64,000 nucleotides of DNA from Agromyces bauzanensis (GCF_014645655.1 NZ_BMMD01000001.1:370720-434719), one strand, 5' to 3'; shown: positions 19,656 through 28,908, numbered from the stretch's first letter. The notes: generated by a model not told the origin, from the letters alone. Made by a program: numbers and translations.

Positions 19656-21042
19656 CGCCGAGGTGGCGGAGACCCGCCGAGTTCGACGATTTCACGAGCA
19701 CCGTATCACCGGGGCGCGCAGTGGCGACGACGAGGTCGAACGCCTCGTCGGCGGTCTCGACGAAGGCGGACTCGCCGTCCCATGAGCCCTCGTTGACGGC
19801 CGAGATGTGCAGGCGGCGCGCGCCCGAACCGACGACCACGAGCTGCGAGATGCCGAGACGCACGGCGAGCAGCCCGATGCGGTCGTGCTCCTCCCCCGAG
19901 AACTCGCCCAGCTCGCTCATCTCGCCGAGCACCGCGATGGTCCGCGTGCCCGGCGCCTGCACCTGGGCGAGCGTCTTGAGGGCGGCCGACATCGAGTCCG
20001 GGCTCGCGTTGTAGGCGTCGTTGATCACCGTGATCCCGTCGCGGCCGCCCATGACCTGCATGCGCCACCGCTCGGCGAGCGTCAATGACTCGAGGGCCCC
20101 GACGATGGCGGGCAACGGCACGCCGAGCTCGACGGATGCCGCGATCGCAGCGAGTGCGTTCATGACGTGGTGCTCGCCAAGCACGCCGAAGTGCACGCGG
20201 GCCGACTCGCCGCCCGGGATCGTCACCGTGAAGTCGGTGCCGCGGGCGTGCACGGCGAGGTGGGTGGCCCGCACCTCGGCGACACCGGCGAGCCCGAACC
20301 ACACCACGCGTGCCTTCGTGAGGCCGGCCATGGACACCACGCGCGGGTCGTCGGCGTTGAGCACCGCGACATCCGTCTCGAGGAGGTCGGTGACCATCTC
20401 GCTCTTGGCGCGCACGGTCTGCTCGATGCCGCCGAACTCGCCGGCGTGGGCGAGCCCGACCTTGAGCACGATGCCCACGTCTGGTCGGGCCATGCGCACG
20501 AGCCGCGCGATCTCGCCGACGGCGGATGCCCCCATCTCGGCCACGAGGAACTGCGTGTCGTGGCTGAGCTCGAGCATCGTGATGGGCGCGCCGACCTCGT
20601 TGTTGAACGACTTTCGGGCCGCGACCGTCGGGCCGACGCGCTCGAGCACCGCGCGCAGGAGGTTCTTCGTCGTGGTCTTGCCGTTGGAGCCCGTGACCCC
20701 GACGATGCGCAGGCGCCCGCGCGCGCGCACTCGTCCGACCACCTCCGTCGCGAGCGCGCCGAGCGCGTCGACGGTGTCGCCGACGACGACCTGCGGCACC
20801 GCGAGGTCGACCGGACGCTCCACGACCAGGAGCGCTGCTCCCTGCTCGGCCGCCGCGGGTGCGAAGCGGTGCCCGTCGTCGAACTCGCCGCGCTTGGCGA
20901 AGAAGACGTCGCCGGGGCCGATCTCGCGGGAGTCGGTCGTGACGGCGCCCTCGATGACGGTCTCGGGCGCGGCATCCGTGCCGTCGAGGCGCAGCGCGCC
21001 GCCGACCGCCGAGGCGATCTCGGCGAGGGTGAGCGCGATCAT
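19630..21042 (-). CDS. murF: UDP-MurNAc-tripeptide--D-alanyl-D-alanine ligase
   Basis: Adds D-Ala-D-Ala to the UDP-MurNAc tripeptide with ATP, finishing the cytoplasmic precursor. The 470-residue protein has the N-terminal substrate domain with [24 protein letters not shown], the ATP loop [31 protein letters not shown], and the [13 protein letters not shown] motif. The ATG at 21042 overlaps the murE stop (ATGA). Its final codons are duplicated just downstream, next to mraY. Confidence 0.97.
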   Translation of the reverse strand: MIALTLAEIASAVGGALRLDGTDAAPETVIEGAVTTDSREIGPGDVFFAKRGEFDDGHRFAPAAAEQGAALLVVERPVDLAVPQVVVGDTVDALGALATEVVGRVRARGRLRIVGVTGSNGKTTTKNLLRAVLERVGPTVAARKSFNNEVGAPITMLELSHDTQFLVAEMGASAVGEIARLVRMARPDVGIVLKVGLAHAGEFGGIEQTVRAKSEMVTDLLETDVAVLNADDPRVVSMAGLTKARVVWFGLAGVAEVRATHLAVHARGTDFTVTIPGGESARVHFGVLGEHHVMNALAAIAASVELGVPLPAIVGALESLTLAERWRMQVMGGRDGITVINDAYNASPDSMSAALKTLAQVQAPGTRTIAVLGEMSELGEFSGEEHDRIGLLAVRLGISQLVVVGSGARRLHISAVNEGSWDGESAFVETADEAFDLVVATARPGDTVLVKSSNSAGLRHLGDRLGEWFA

Positions 21043-22586
21043 GCGGGCCAGCCCGCCTCGCGCAGGGCCTGCCTGGCATCGTCTCGGGCCGAGTAGGGGA
21101 TCTTCACGCCCTTCACCTCGTGGTACTCCTCGTGTCCGGGGCCGGCGTACAGGATGGCGTCGCCCTCGCCCGCCAGCGCGAGCGCCGTGCGGAACGCCTC
21201 GCGCGGGTCGGCGACCTCGTGGATCTCGCGGTCGGGAACGGCGGCCTTCGCGCCGGCGATGAGCGCCGCGCGGATCGCCGCAGGGTCCTCGAATCGCGGG
21301 TGGAAGTCGGTGATCACGACGACGTCGGCACCGCGGGCGGCGATGGCGCCCATCTCGGCGCGCTTCGTCGTGTCACGGTCGCCGTCGGCGCCGAACAGCA
21401 TGATGAGCCTGCCGGTCGTGAACCGCCGGATGGCGCCGAGCGTCTGCAGGAACGCGTCGGGGCTGTGCCCGTAGTCGATGTAGACGAGCGGACCCTTCTC
21501 GCCCGAGATGCGCTCGGCTCGACCGGGGATGTACGCGTCGATGCCGCCGTCGCGCTCGAGCACCTGCGCGATGCGATCGAGATCGTAGCCCGCCTCGACG
21601 AGCATCACGATCGCGAGCGCGGCATTTGCGGCCATGTACCAGCCGAGCAGGGGCACGCGGGAGTCGAGCCGCCGCCCCTCCGGTCCCTCGAGCACGAACG
21701 TGGTGCGGGTCGCCGATTCCTCGCCGACGGTGAGTCGCCAGTCGGCCTCGACGTCGGGGCGCGTCGTCAGCGTGGTCACGGGAATGCGCGATTCGGCGAC
21801 GAGCCGACGGCCCCACTCGGAGTCGACGGTGACGACGCCGCGCCGGGAGCGCTCGGGCTGGTACAGCTCGCGCTTGGCCTCGAAGTACTCGTCCATCGAT
21901 GCATAGTCGTCGAGGTGGTCGTGCGTCAGGTTCGTGAAGCCCACGACGTCGAACACGAGGCCGTCGACGCGGTGCCGCGAGAGCGCCTGCGCCGAGACCT
22001 CGACGCCGACCGCGCGCACGTCGACCTCGCGCATGCGGGCGAGGAGCGCGTGCAGTTCGCTCGCCTCCGGCGTGGTGAGCGAGCTCGTGACGGCCTCGTC
22101 GCCGATGCGCCGCTCGGCGGTCGAGGTGAGCCCGGCGACCACCCCGAGCTGGCGCAGGATGCCGTAGAGCAGGTACACGACGCTCGTCTTGCCGTTCGTG
22201 CCGGTCACGCCGAACAGCGTCGCGGGGTTCTCGGCCGTGCGGTGGATCCATGCGGCCACGTCGCCGAGCGCGGCGCGCGCGTCGGGCGTCACGAGGATAG
22301 GCAGCCCGGCGGCGGCGGCGAGCTCGGCGCCGGCGCGGTCGGTGAGGATGGCCACGGCTCCCGCGTCGCGCGCCGCGGCGGCGTACCGTGCGCCGTGCGC
22401 GTTGCGGCCCGGAACGCCCACGTACAGATCGCCGGGACGCACCGATCCCGACGACAGCACGACGCCGGTGACCTCCAGCGCACCAATGTCGCCGCGCACC
22501 TCGAACTCGAACGTCGCGGCGAGGGCGGGCAAGGGGCGTGGGTTCGGATGCTGCGGCCGGAGGGCCGTGGAAGGCGATCCGGTCAC
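21039..22586 (-). CDS. murE: UDP-MurNAc-L-Ala-D-Glu ligase MurE, third amino acid uncertain
   Basis: Adds the third amino acid of the stem peptide with ATP. The 515-residue protein has the ATP loop [14 protein letters not shown] (GTNGKT at 129-134), TTPEASEL, the carbamylated-lysine region SMDEYFEAKRELY, and the C-terminal Mur ligase domain. The acceptor-specificity motif, DNPR in enzymes that add meso-diaminopimelate, reads DFHPR here (427-431, in TDFHPRFEDPA). That argues for a different third residue, as in type B cell walls of Microbacteriaceae, which use Lys, Orn, diaminobutyrate or homoserine. It ends in an ATGA overlap with murF. Family certain, substrate inferred. Confidence 0.94.
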   Translation of the reverse strand: MTGSPSTALRPQHPNPRPLPALAATFEFEVRGDIGALEVTGVVLSSGSVRPGDLYVGVPGRNAHGARYAAAARDAGAVAILTDRAGAELAAAAGLPILVTPDARAALGDVAAWIHRTAENPATLFGVTGTNGKTSVVYLLYGILRQLGVVAGLTSTAERRIGDEAVTSSLTTPEASELHALLARMREVDVRAVGVEVSAQALSRHRVDGLVFDVVGFTNLTHDHLDDYASMDEYFEAKRELYQPERSRRGVVTVDSEWGRRLVAESRIPVTTLTTRPDVEADWRLTVGEESATRTTFVLEGPEGRRLDSRVPLLGWYMAANAALAIVMLVEAGYDLDRIAQVLERDGGIDAYIPGRAERISGEKGPLVYIDYGHSPDAFLQTLGAIRRFTTGRLIMLFGADGDRDTTKRAEMGAIAARGADVVVITDFHPRFEDPAAIRAALIAGAKAAVPDREIHEVADPREAFRTALALAGEGDAILYAGPGHEEYHEVKGVKIPYSARDDARQALREAGWPA

Positions 22587-22599
22587 GAACCCAACTTTC

Positions 22600-24399
22600 T
22601 CACCAGGTGGCTGGCAGCTCGGGCGCGGGGGCGCCGGACGGAAGTGTCCGATACTTCTTCAGCACCTGGCTCATCACCTGTTGGAAGACGGGAGCGGATG
22701 CGGCGGACGAGTTCATCTTAACGGGATTCATGATGCTCACCGAAACGACGAACCGCGGATCGTCCGCCGGGGCGAACCCCGAGACCGACACGAGGTAGCC
22801 GGTGAGGTAGCCTCCGTTGCCGTCGGGGACCTGCGCGGTTCCGGTCTTGGCCGCGACACGGTAGCCCGGGATGTTCCATTCGTCGGCGAGCCAGCCGTCG
22901 AGGTAGACGCGCTCGAGCATCTGGCTGGTCTGGTCGGCCGCCGTCTCGGAGATCACGCGCGTGCCCTCCGTCTCGGGCGCGTCGAGCTCGCCGTCCTCGC
23001 CGACGCAGCCGTCGACGAGCCGCACCGGCATGCGCACGCCGCCGTTGGCGATGGTCTGGTACGCGCTCGCGATCTGCACCGCGGTCGTGGTGAGCCCCTG
23101 CCCGAACATCGTCGCGTACTTCGTCTGGTTGTCCCACGCGTCGGGGCCGCCGTGCAGGTCGCCTGGCTCCTCCGCCGCGAAGCCGACCTCGGTCTCCTGG
23201 CCGAGCCCGAAGGCCCGCATGTACTCGTAGCGATCCTCGTCGGTGAGCCGTTCGCCGAACATCGACATGCCCGTGTTCGACGAGTCGACGAGCACGCCGG
23301 TGAGGGTGTATCGGGTCTCCTCGTGCAGGAAGCTGTCGTTGATGTTCGCCCCGTTCGGCGGCAGGTACCGGTACCCTGCGACGACCTGGCTGAGCGGGTC
23401 GGCCTTGCCGGCGTCGATGACGGATGCCGCGGTCAGCGCCTTGAACGTCGAGCCCGGCTCGAACGGCGCCGTGAACGCCCGCGAGCCGCGGTCGCCCTCC
23501 GCGATCGCCGTGGGGGCATTGGGATCGATGGTGGGCACGTCGGCGACCGCGAGCAGCCGGCCGGTCTTCGCCTCCATCACCGTGACCGTGGCCCAGTCGG
23601 CGCCGACGGCCTGGACCTGCGCCTCGGCGATGCGCTGCACCATCCACTGCAGGTCGGAGTCGATCGTGAGCTGCAGCGTGCCGCCGGTGCGAGCCTCGGA
23701 GTGCACGACCTTGGTGCCCGGGATCTCGACCCAGTCCGAGAGGCTGTGCTGGTAGGAGTACACGCCGTCCTCGCCGGCCAGGCACGCGTCCTCGGAGTAC
23801 TCGACGCCCGCGAGCGGATCGCCGTCGACGCCGACGAAGCCGATGAGGTTGCCGGCGACCGCCCCGTTCGGATACGCACGGCTGGGATGCTCGTACGGCA
23901 CGACCCACGGGATGCCGAGCGCCTTGACGCTTTCATACGTCGCCGTGTCGACGAGCTTCGCCACGTACTCGAAGTCGTCCTCGGGGTCCTCGGCGAGCGC
24001 CGCGTCGATGATGCCCAGCACCTGGTCGCCCGTGAGGCCGACCATCTCGCCCAGCTCCGCGGCGAGCTGCGCGAGCGGCACCTCGACGGACGTCGTCTCC
24101 GAGGGGTCGGCGGGGTCGGGCTCGTCGCGCTCGACCGGTCCGGCGTACTTCGGCGACAGCGCGATGTCGAAGCGCATGACGCTGTCGGCGAGCACGATGC
24201 CGGCCGCGTCGACGATGTCACCACGCGCGCCGTACTCCGTGACGGTCTGGGACCGGCGGCCCTGCGCCTCCTCGCTGAGTTCGGCGGCGCGCACCACCTG
24301 GATGTCGACCAGCCGCACGACGAAGACGCCCACGAAGGCGATGAGGACGACGGCCGCGAGGAGGATCCGTCGGCCCGGGTGCCGGGTGATGCGGTCCAT
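22600..24399 (-). CDS. ftsI: peptidoglycan D,D-transpeptidase FtsI (PBP3)
   Basis: Septal class B penicillin-binding protein that crosslinks new glycan outside the membrane. The 599 residues contain a short cytoplasmic start, one transmembrane helix (residues 11-31), a pedestal domain, and the transpeptidase with all three active motifs: STFK at 317-320 (nucleophile Ser317), SSN at 373-375 and KTGT at 518-521. GGAGAGGACGAG precedes the ATG at 24399. It is separated from murE by 13 bases and from the FtsL-like gene by 22. Only one PBP is present in the cluster. Confidence 0.96.
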   Translation of the reverse strand: MDRITRHPGRRILLAAVVLIAFVGVFVVRLVDIQVVRAAELSEEAQGRRSQTVTEYGARGDIVDAAGIVLADSVMRFDIALSPKYAGPVERDEPDPADPSETTSVEVPLAQLAAELGEMVGLTGDQVLGIIDAALAEDPEDDFEYVAKLVDTATYESVKALGIPWVVPYEHPSRAYPNGAVAGNLIGFVGVDGDPLAGVEYSEDACLAGEDGVYSYQHSLSDWVEIPGTKVVHSEARTGGTLQLTIDSDLQWMVQRIAEAQVQAVGADWATVTVMEAKTGRLLAVADVPTIDPNAPTAIAEGDRGSRAFTAPFEPGSTFKALTAASVIDAGKADPLSQVVAGYRYLPPNGANINDSFLHEETRYTLTGVLVDSSNTGMSMFGERLTDEDRYEYMRAFGLGQETEVGFAAEEPGDLHGGPDAWDNQTKYATMFGQGLTTTAVQIASAYQTIANGGVRMPVRLVDGCVGEDGELDAPETEGTRVISETAADQTSQMLERVYLDGWLADEWNIPGYRVAAKTGTAQVPDGNGGYLTGYLVSVSGFAPADDPRFVVSVSIMNPVKMNSSAASAPVFQQVMSQVLKKYRTLPSGAPAPELPATW

Positions 24400-24421
24400 C
24401 TCGTCCTCTCCGGTCGGTCGG

Positions 24422-25012
24422 TCAGTGCGTGGCGGGCGTCGGCAGTCCTTCGCTCACGGGCGGCGGTGCGACGACCTGCGTCCCGGCGCCGCCCGCCGGA
24501 GCCTCGCCGCCCGCTCCCCCGCTCGGAGTCTGCCCCGCCTGCGGCGCCGTCACGGGCGGCACGCCGTCGATCAGGGCATTCGGCACGAGCGGAGCGGATG
24601 CCGCGGCGCCCGCGCTCGCGGCGGTCGGCTCGCCCAGCACCGCCCCGTCCGACAGCCGCAGGTACACCGGATCGGTGTTCGGCACCATGCCGAGCGCCTC
24701 CGCGTTCATGGCGAGGTACTGGGGCGATTCGAGGCGGTCGAGCTCCTCGGCCAGCTTCTGCTCCTCGCGCGCGAGCTCGGCCCGCTGCAGCTGCAGACGG
24801 TCGATGTCGTACGCGCCCTGCGCAACGGCGATCGAGAGCAGCAGCTGGGCGACGACGATGATCGCCACCGCGCCGACCGCGATGATCGCATAGGCCAGGC
24901 GCGGCCTGCTGAGCCCGGTGCGCGGCTCGGGGGCGGGACGGAGACGGCGCTGCGGCGCAGGCGCTGGTCGGCGCCGGGGCGCGGGAACGGACTGGGCCGG
25001 CAGTGCGGTCAT
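24422..25012 (-). CDS. FtsL-like septum protein
   Basis: A 196-residue bitopic protein in the ftsL position between rsmH and ftsI. A Pro/Arg-rich cytoplasmic N-terminus of about 38 residues is followed by one transmembrane helix (AYAIIAVGAVAIIVVAQLLLS) and a leucine-heptad coiled coil (IDRLQLQRAELAREEQKLAEEL) with the typical ESPQYLAMNAEALGMVP end. A Gly/Pro/Ala-rich tail of about 60 residues comes after. The ATG at 25012 has GAGGAGG seven bases upstream and overlaps the rsmH stop (ATGA). FtsL/FtsB-type proteins activate FtsW-FtsI; identity rests on position, helix and coil rather than strong sequence conservation. Confidence 0.82.
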   Translation of the reverse strand: MTALPAQSVPAPRRRPAPAPQRRLRPAPEPRTGLSRPRLAYAIIAVGAVAIIVVAQLLLSIAVAQGAYDIDRLQLQRAELAREEQKLAEELDRLESPQYLAMNAEALGMVPNTDPVYLRLSDGAVLGEPTAASAGAAASAPLVPNALIDGVPPVTAPQAGQTPSGGAGGEAPAGGAGTQVVAPPPVSEGLPTPATH

Positions 25013-25962
25013 GACGGCCTCCTCACTCGCACGGCGGCGCGCAGTCGCACCGGCTTGGCACGCGGGTTCTCCGCCTGCTCGGCGTCGCTCGCGAGTTCGG
25101 CGCCCCGCACGAGGAGGCGGAACTGCGGGCGGTGTTCGGGCAGCTCCATGGGGAGCCCGGCCGGCGCGGTAGAGCTCGCGGCGGCCTGCAGTGCGCGCTT
25201 GACGATGCGGTCCTCGAGGGACTGGTAGGCGAGCACGACGATGCGACCCTCGACGGCGACGAGGTCGAGGGCGGCCGGGATGGCTCGTTCGAGCACCGCG
25301 AGCTCCTCGTTCACCTCGATGCGCAGCGCCTGGAAGACGCGCTTGGCCGGATGTCCCTGCCGCTGAACGGCGACGGGGGTGGCCTTCGTGATGATGTCGA
25401 CGAGCTGACCCGATCGTGTGATCGGGGCATCCGCCCGCGCCTGCACGATCGCCCGTGCGTAGCGGGGCGCGAGCTTCTCCTCGCCGAACTCGAAGAACAG
25501 GCGACGAAGCTCCTCCTCGCTCGACTCCGCGATGACGTCGGCGGCGGTGCGGCCGCGTGTCGAGTCCATGCGCATGTCGAGCGGGGCATCCTTCGAGTAG
25601 GCGAAGCCGCGCTCCGCGCGGTCGAGCTGCAGCGACGAGACGCCGAGGTCGAAGAGCACGCCCCGCACTTCGTCGTACCCCTCGGACCGCACGGCTTCGG
25701 CGATGCCGTCGTACACGGTGTGGACGAGCCGGGCGCGGTCGCCGAAGGGGGCGAGGCGCTCCCGCGCGATCGCGAGGGCGTCGGTGTCTCGGTCGAGGCC
25801 GACGACGGTGAGCTTCGGGAAGCGCTCGAGGAACGCGCGGCTGTGGCCGCCCATGCCGAGGGTTGCATCGACGAGCACCGCCCCTTCGGCCTCGAGGGCC
25901 GGAGCGAGCAGCTCGATCGTGCGCTCGAGCATGACTGGGGTGTGAATGCGTTCGATGTCCAT
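25009..25962 (-). CDS. rsmH: 16S rRNA (cytosine(1402)-N(4))-methyltransferase
   Basis: Methylates C1402 of 16S rRNA at N4 using S-adenosylmethionine; a regular second gene of dcw clusters. It has 317 residues with the SAM-site motif LVDATLGMGGHSRAFLE, GLDRDTDAL, FDLGVSSLQLDRAERGFAYS, and the C-terminal LAYQSLEDRIVKRAL. Start is the ATG at 25962 giving MDIERIHTPVML..., with GAAGGA six bases before; the frame remains open 22 codons further up but that part is not conserved. It ends in an ATGA overlap with the FtsL-like gene. Confidence 0.97.
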   Translation of the reverse strand: MDIERIHTPVMLERTIELLAPALEAEGAVLVDATLGMGGHSRAFLERFPKLTVVGLDRDTDALAIARERLAPFGDRARLVHTVYDGIAEAVRSEGYDEVRGVLFDLGVSSLQLDRAERGFAYSKDAPLDMRMDSTRGRTAADVIAESSEEELRRLFFEFGEEKLAPRYARAIVQARADAPITRSGQLVDIITKATPVAVQRQGHPAKRVFQALRIEVNEELAVLERAIPAALDLVAVEGRIVVLAYQSLEDRIVKRALQAAASSTAPAGLPMELPEHRPQFRLLVRGAELASDAEQAENPRAKPVRLRAAVRVRRPS

Positions 25963-26061
25963 GATTCCTTCGACTCCCGTTCCCGGGTTCCGATCCCCAT
26001 CCGTTCGTCCTGGTGCGGGGAAGTGCATCAGGCGCGCACGGCTGGGAGTCGCAACCCGGGG

Positions 26062-26493
26062 CTAGAAGAGCCCGGGGACCACCTCCTCCGCCGTCTCCGC
26101 GAAGGCCGCCTCCTGCTCGGCGAGGTATGTCTGCCACGCCGACGCATCCCAGATCTCCACCCGGCTGCCGGCTCCGATGACCGCGAGGTCACGGTCGAGC
26201 CCCGCGTAGCCGCGGAGCGTGGCGGGGATGGTGACCCGATGCTGCTTGTCGGGGGTCTCCGCGGATGCCCCCGAGAGGAACACGCGCATGTAATCGCGTG
26301 CCTGCTTGCTCGTGACCGGGGCCTGGCGGATCTTGTCGCTCATGCTCTCGAACTCCCGCACGCTGAACACGTAGATGCAGCGCTCCTGCCCGCGCGTGAG
26401 CACGAGCCCGTTCGACAGCTCCTCCCGGAACTTCGCCGGAAGAATGACGCGGCCCTTCTCGTCGAGCTTGGGCTCGTAGGTCCCGAGGAACAT
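26062..26493 (-). CDS. mraZ: transcriptional regulator MraZ
   Basis: First gene of the division and wall cluster; MraZ binds repeats in its own promoter and controls the dcw operon. The 143-residue protein has two AbrB-like SpoVT domains: [24 protein letters not shown] at the start and [26 protein letters not shown] in the second half. Start is the ATG at 26493, preceded by AAAGGGGGTGG. The open frame continues 21 codons upstream, but those would cover the operator-proximal leader and are not conserved. Operator repeats lie 38-64 bases upstream. Confidence 0.97.
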   Translation of the reverse strand: MFLGTYEPKLDEKGRVILPAKFREELSNGLVLTRGQERCIYVFSVREFESMSDKIRQAPVTSKQARDYMRVFLSGASAETPDKQHRVTIPATLRGYAGLDRDLAVIGAGSRVEIWDASAWQTYLAEQEAAFAETAEEVVPGLF

Positions 26494-26530
26494 CGCACCA
26501 CCCCCTTTCCTCCGGCCAGGATCCAGGTGA

Positions 26531-26557
26531 CCCCACTTTACTCCACTCTCATCCACT
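26531..26557 (-). promoter_or_regulatory. MraZ-binding repeats of the dcw operon
   Basis: On the minus strand, three copies of AGTGG(A/G)N follow each other with an exact 10-base period (26551-26557 AGTGGAT, 26541-26547 AGTGGAG, 26531-26537 AGTGGGG). MraZ in other bacteria binds tandem TGGGN-like repeats spaced by five bases just upstream of mraZ, so this is very probably its operator. It lies 38 bases before the mraZ ATG. The promoter elements must be in the 26558-26640 stretch; I cannot pick a convincing -10/-35 pair there. Confidence 0.85.
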
Positions 26558-26762
26558 CACCAACGACAATCGCTCGTTTTCCCCGTTCTGGGGGTGTGAG
26601 TTCCCTGTGAACACGGGGAAGACGCAGAGTGGAGGGAGGTGGAGGAATCTGCGGTGAAACCGGCGCAGCGGACCGCCGACAACAGCTCCACGGACGACGG
26701 ATGCCCCCGTCCTCGCCGCCTGGCGGCGCACGATCAGCGCGCGACGGCCCTTCGGACACGCG

Positions 26763-26790
26763 AAAACGGGCCGATCCGAAGATCGACCCG
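26763..26790 (-). terminator. intrinsic terminator after the DUF3040 gene
   Basis: Twenty-four bases past the DUF3040 stop, on the minus strand, there is a hairpin with arms CGGGTCGATC and GATCGGCCCG around a TTCG tetraloop, followed by TTTT. This is a textbook rho-independent terminator. It protects the mraZ promoter region from upstream transcription. The rest of 26558-26762 holds no gene that I can see. Confidence 0.9.
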
Positions 26791-26813
26791 TCGAGGTGGT
26801 GGGAAGTGGAGGA

Positions 26814-27197
26814 CTAGTCGCGGCCCTCCTGGCGACGATCCCATCGCTCGTTCAGTCGGTCCATGAAGCTCCCGCTCGACCGACGCGCCCCGGGCAACGT
26901 CGTTGGGTCGGTGGGGGCGGCAGCGAGTCCGCCGCGCTTGGAGGGGGTGATGGCGACGAGGACCCCCACGAACATGAGGGCGAAGCCGATGACACCGACG
27001 ATGAGGAGCTGGAGGGCCACCCCCGCGATCAGGGCGCCGACACCGGCGACCGCGAGCAGCACGCCGAGCACGATGGCTCGGTAGTTGGGACGACGACCGC
27101 GGACTCCACCGACCGCATGGACGAAGTCGGCGTCATTGCGGTAGAGGTTCCGCTCCATCTCCTCGAGAAGACGTTGCTCCTGCTCTGAAAGCGGCAT
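26814..27197 (-). CDS. DUF3040 membrane protein
   Basis: A 127-residue protein with the DUF3040 start MPLSEQEQRLLEEMERNLY, two adjacent transmembrane helices (about residues 42-85) and a basic tail ending WDRRQEGRD. DUF3040 proteins are widespread in actinobacteria next to mraZ; their role is unknown. AGGGGAATGAG precedes the ATG at 27197, and a TAGAAT -10-like box (27238-27243) lies about 40 bases upstream, back to back with the prenyl synthase promoter. Confidence 0.9.
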   Translation of the reverse strand: MPLSEQEQRLLEEMERNLYRNDADFVHAVGGVRGRRPNYRAIVLGVLLAVAGVGALIAGVALQLLIVGVIGFALMFVGVLVAITPSKRGGLAAAPTDPTTLPGARRSSGSFMDRLNERWDRRQEGRD

Positions 27198-27237
27198 CTC
27201 ATTCCCCTCAGGCTCGGGACCGACGCATCCGAGTCCA

Positions 27238-27265
27238 TTCTAGCCCTGCCCCGCCTCGCTAGGCT
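27238..27265. promoter_or_regulatory. back-to-back -10 boxes for DUF3040 and idsA
   Basis: The minus strand reads TAGAAT at 27238-27243, serving the DUF3040 gene with a normal leader. The plus strand reads TAGGCT at 27260-27265, exactly six bases before the GTG of the prenyl synthase gene. With that spacing transcription would begin at the GTG itself, so the message is probably leaderless. No clear -35 boxes are visible. Confidence 0.5.
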
Positions 27266-27271
27266 AGGCGG

Positions 27272-28381
27272 GTGGCTCACGGTTCCCGGCTCGTCGATCT
27301 GGTGCATGCGCGCCTCGAGGAATTCCTCGCCGAACGCACATCCATTCTCCGCTCGATCAGCCCCGACCTGGACCCATTGACATCCTTCTCAGGGCGGTTT
27401 CTCAGCGGCGGCAAGCGATTCCGCGCGCTGTTCTGCTATTGGGGCTGGGAAGCGGTGGGCGCGCGCGGGTTCGATCCGTTCGAGACCGGCGGGCGGGATC
27501 TCTTCCCCGTGGTCTCGGCCGCATCCGCCCTGGAGGTCTTCCATGCCGCCGCGCTCGTGCACGACGACATCATCGACAACTCCGACACCCGCCGGGGTGC
27601 GCCCGCCGCGCACCGGCTGTTCGAGGCGCTGCATGCCGACTCCGGATGGGCCGGCAGCGGCTCGGACTTCGGCCGGGCCTCGGCGATCCTGCTCGGCGAC
27701 CTCCTCCTCGGCTGGAGCGACGAGCTGCTCGACGAGGGCCTCGGCGCGCTCTCCGACCAGCAGGCCGCGCGCACGGCGCGCGCGGAGTTCATCCGCATGC
27801 GCACCGAGGTGACCGCGGGCCAGTACCTCGACATCCTCGAGGAACGCGCCTGGCTCACGCAGCCCGGGTCCGAGCAGCGCACGCGCGCCGAGCGCGTCAT
27901 CGTCTACAAGGCGGCGAAGTACTCGGTCGAGGCGCCACTCACCATCGGCGGCGCGATCGCCGGTGCCTCCGTCGTACAGCTCTCGGCGCTGCGGGACTTC
28001 GGCCTGCCCCTCGGCATCGCCTACCAGCTGCGCGACGACCTCCTCGGCGTCTACGGCGACCCCGACGTGACCGGCAAGCCGAGTGGCGACGACCTGCGCG
28101 AGGGCAAGCGCACGATGCTCGTGGCCATCGCTCGGGAGCGGCTCGCGCCGGGGCAGCGGCGGCTCCTCGACGAGCTCCTCGGCGACCCCGACCTCGGCGC
28201 GGACCAGGTGCGGATGCTCCAGCGCACCCTCAGCGAGTGCGGCGCCGTCGACGAGGTCGAGCGGATCATCGCCGACAACGTCGCTCGCGCGACCGCCGTG
28301 CTCGCCGATGCCCCGCTCGGCCGCGAGGCGCGCTCGGAGCTCGGGTCGCTCGCGAGGTCCGTCAGCCGGCGCACCAGCTGA
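27272..28381 (+). CDS. short-chain polyprenyl diphosphate synthase (IdsA-like)
   Basis: Condenses isopentenyl diphosphate onto allylic diphosphates, probably to geranylgeranyl diphosphate. The 369 residues show SGGKRFRALFCYWGWEA, the first aspartate-rich motif VHDDIIDNSDTRRG, and the second motif QLRDDLLGVYGDPDVTGK followed by DLREGKRTMLVAIA. Gene order with the Rv2175c-like gene and the kinase matches the idsA2-Rv2175c-pknL region of mycobacteria. It starts at the GTG at 27272, six bases after TAGGCT and without a ribosome site. A paralogue, crtE, lies in the carotenoid operon; this one may supply quinone or polyprenyl precursors. Product length is inferred. Confidence 0.88.
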   Translation: MAHGSRLVDLVHARLEEFLAERTSILRSISPDLDPLTSFSGRFLSGGKRFRALFCYWGWEAVGARGFDPFETGGRDLFPVVSAASALEVFHAAALVHDDIIDNSDTRRGAPAAHRLFEALHADSGWAGSGSDFGRASAILLGDLLLGWSDELLDEGLGALSDQQAARTARAEFIRMRTEVTAGQYLDILEERAWLTQPGSEQRTRAERVIVYKAAKYSVEAPLTIGGAIAGASVVQLSALRDFGLPLGIAYQLRDDLLGVYGDPDVTGKPSGDDLREGKRTMLVAIARERLAPGQRRLLDELLGDPDLGADQVRMLQRTLSECGAVDEVERIIADNVARATAVLADAPLGREARSELGSLARSVSRRTS

Positions 28382-28402
28382 CCGGCCGGCCGGCGTGAAC
28401 GA

Positions 28403-28741
28403 CTACGCGAGCGCCTGGGCGACCCGGCGCACCTCGGACTTTCGGCCTGCGCGGAGCGCGGCGATGGGCGTGGTGCCGAGGCTGTCCTCCTCGGCGAGCA
28501 TCCACTCCAGCGACTCGGCGTCGCTGAAGCCCGCGTCGGCGAGCACCATGGCCGTGCCGTGCAGCTCGGGCAACGGGGCGGCATCGCGAAGGAAGAGCGC
28601 CGGCACCTTCAGCATGCCGTCGACGCGCGTCGCGAGCAGGTGTCGATCATCGATGAGGCGGCGGACGCGGCTCGGCGTCAGCCCGAGCAGCTCGACGAGG
28701 TCGGGAACGGTCAGCCAGTCGGTCTGGTCGGCGTCGGTCAC
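28403..28741 (-). CDS. Rv2175c-like DNA-binding protein
   Basis: A 112-residue protein made of an N-terminal winged helix-turn-helix (WLTVPDLVELLGLTPSRVRRLIDDRHLLATRVDG) and the C-terminal Rv2175c domain (LPELHGTAMVLADAGFSDAESLEWMLAEEDSLGTTPIAALRAGRKSEVRRVAQALA region). In M. tuberculosis Rv2175c is phosphorylated near its N-terminus by the neighbouring kinase PknL, which blocks DNA binding; here Thr residues occur at positions 2, 7 and 11. It is convergent with idsA. Start is the GTG at 28741. Its DNA target is unknown. Confidence 0.85.
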   Translation of the reverse strand: MTDADQTDWLTVPDLVELLGLTPSRVRRLIDDRHLLATRVDGMLKVPALFLRDAAPLPELHGTAMVLADAGFSDAESLEWMLAEEDSLGTTPIAALRAGRKSEVRRVAQALA

Positions 28742-28908
28742 GACTCCAAGCCTGCCAGACGCGCGCCCGGGTCGGGAAGGGCACGCCGGAGCCGTCACCC
28801 GGTCCGGGAGGGAGTCGGCGGACTCGCGGCCGAGGTCGTTGACTCGGCAGGCCCCCCATGCGACGGTGACCGCAACGTCGAAGTACCAGGTCGGCGTGAG
28901 GGGGCACC

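Noticed and set aside
28742..28908. A TTGACT box as -35 of the LysM gene promoter
   Set aside because: No acceptable -10 lies 16-19 bases downstream, so I did not annotate a promoter.
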